A stretch of DNA of 6,256 bases, from NCBI GenBank assembly GCA_001604265.1, contig LVBC01000239.1:1-6256 (forward strand), in the 5' to 3' direction. Shown one piece after another: positions 6,025 to 6,256 of this stretch. The notes under the pieces were generated by a model. The model had not been told where the DNA came from. It made no database searches and worked only from the letters and a program-made list of their open reading frames with translations. Every line of letters begins with the position of its first letter. The stretch's first letter is position 1. Origin of the DNA: Spirochaetales bacterium Spiro_01. GTDB taxonomy: Bacteria > Spirochaetota > Spirochaetia > Sphaerochaetales > Sphaerochaetaceae. A program made the translations under genes and the position numbers.

Positions 6025-6073
6025 GTTTCAATTCTGAAAGCAAAATGAACCAACGTTTCAATTTTGACTGAAA
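6025..6073. promoter_or_regulatory. Cluster of TTTCA/TGAAA operator-like repeats in front of GH28
   Basis: GTTTCAATT occurs at 6025-6033 and again at 6055-6063, exactly 30 bp apart. Three inverted pairs are visible: TTTCA-4-TGAAA (6026-6039), TGAAC-5-TTTCA (6046-6060) and TTTCA-8-TGAAA (6056-6073). The central site, AATGAACCAACGTTTCAAT (6044-6062), resembles the enterobacterial KdgR box as I remember it, a palindrome of AAT-GAAA and TTTC-ATT type. The cluster lies just downstream of the likely GH28 promoter, where a bound repressor would block transcription. The regulator is not in the window; IclR, LacI and GntR families all remain possible. Confidence 0.5.
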
Positions 6074-6103
6074 TATTAGTATTTGATGATATTTGCTTTG
6101 ACA
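6073..6103 (-). promoter_or_regulatory. Candidate promoter for GH28
   Basis: On the minus strand TAATAT (6078-6073) is a good -10 match and lies in AT-rich DNA. The best upstream hexamer is TGTCAA (6103-6098), 19 bases away and only a partial -35 match. Transcription would begin near 6066, directly beside the operator-like repeats. The same six base pairs form the -35 box of the divergent plus-strand promoter. Confidence 0.3.
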
Positions 6104-6127
6104 GAGTGAAAGAGAGGTCCGTACAAT
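6098..6127 (+). promoter_or_regulatory. Strong sigma-70-type promoter for the right-edge gene
   Basis: TTGACA (6098-6103, perfect -35) is followed after 18 bases by TACAAT (6122-6127, five of six in the -10). It points toward the partial gene at 6214 and would give a leader of about 80 bases. The -10 is embedded in the inverted repeat CGTAC-AAT-GTACG (6120-6132), a likely place for repressor control. Confidence 0.65.
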
Positions 6128-6132
6128 GTACG
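6120..6132. promoter_or_regulatory. Perfect inverted repeat over the -10 box, operator-like
   Basis: CGTAC (6120-6124) and GTACG (6128-6132) are exact reverse complements around a three-base AAT spacer. The repeat covers the whole -10 of the plus-strand promoter, so a bound protein would compete with RNA polymerase. It is unlike the TTTCA/TGAAA sites on the GH28 side, suggesting a different regulator. Confidence 0.4.
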
Positions 6133-6147
6133 TTGTGAGAGGAGAGG

Positions 6148-6177
6148 GCGCTAGGGCGCAGTGTGCTTATTTGCACA
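6148..6177 (+). other. Two small hairpins in the leader of the right-edge gene
   Basis: GCGC-TAGG-GCGC (6148-6159) and TGTGC-TTATTT-GCACA (6162-6177) are adjacent short stems in the predicted leader between promoter and start codon. No T-run follows directly, so they do not form a terminator. They may be leader structure only. Confidence 0.3.
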
Positions 6178-6213
6178 AAACGGGTCAATTTCCTCATTCA
6201 TTGGAGAGATAGA

Positions 6214-6256
6214 TTGAAGATCGTCAGGGCATTCGCACAGAACATTCACCATACAT
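6214..6256 (+). CDS. Start of an unidentified gene, cut by the window edge
   Basis: TTG at 6214 is preceded five bases upstream by GGAGAG (6203-6208) and by a strong promoter about 90 bases upstream. The 14 codons visible read KIVRAFAQNIHH and one further complete residue after the start. The stretch is basic and amphipathic and does not begin like a LacI-type regulator. A membrane protein or sensor-kinase N-terminus would be possible, but too little is present to identify it. The gene diverges from GH28 and shares its 260-bp control region. Confidence 0.5.
   Translation, partial: MKIVRAFAQNIHHT

Noticed and set aside
5901..6197. A 98-codon minus-strand frame upstream of GH28
   Set aside because: It crosses the promoter and operator repeats and overlaps the GH28 start in another frame; it has no ribosome binding site or protein-like composition.

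Overview
The window suggests a host-associated or plant-polysaccharide-using bacterium. The signal-peptide tail ending VFAQG and the codon style remind me of spirochaetes such as Sphaerochaeta or Treponema, but that is recollection and not proven here. The right two thirds (about 1.8-6.26 kb) look like part of a sugar-acid or pectin utilisation locus. The left third is mobile and decayed DNA.

Layout. Positions 1-565 hold no intact gene. There is a probable decayed coding remnant on the minus strand (1-410) and a long nested inverted repeat (382-470). Positions 566-1696 (minus) encode an apparently intact IS110-family DEDD transposase/recombinase. Its upstream flank (1697-1800) carries a weak promoter, a hairpin and a 10-bp inverted repeat that could hide the transposase ribosome binding site in read-through transcripts. 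The element ends almost inside the signal-peptide codons of the next gene, a large extracellular solute-binding protein of an ABC sugar importer (open from 1753 to 3354, plus). The natural start of that gene appears to be lost or replaced. After a strong intercistronic hairpin (3375-3402) comes an enolase-superfamily (mandelate racemase subgroup) acid-sugar dehydratase-like enzyme (3429-4625, plus). A GH28 polygalacturonase-type glycosidase without a signal peptide (4628-5953, minus) converges on it with two bases between the stop codons. Upstream of GH28 is a divergent regulatory region (5954-6213) with repeated TTTCA/TGAAA operators and a strong plus-strand promoter. That promoter reads toward a gene whose first 14 codons lie at the right edge (6214-6256).

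How the genes could work together (inference): the binding protein captures oligosaccharides outside the cell, an unlinked or displaced permease imports them, the cytoplasmic GH28 enzyme trims galacturonate-containing oligomers, and the enolase-superfamily enzyme dehydrates a derived sugar acid. No permease, ATPase or confirmed regulator is visible. The insertion sequence may have uncoupled the binding-protein gene from its own promoter and start codon.

The points most worth a second look are the predicted anti-read-through fold at the transposase start, the disrupted 5' end of the binding-protein gene, the nested hairpin downstream of the transposase (a possible bridge RNA), and the KdgR-like operator cluster in front of GH28.
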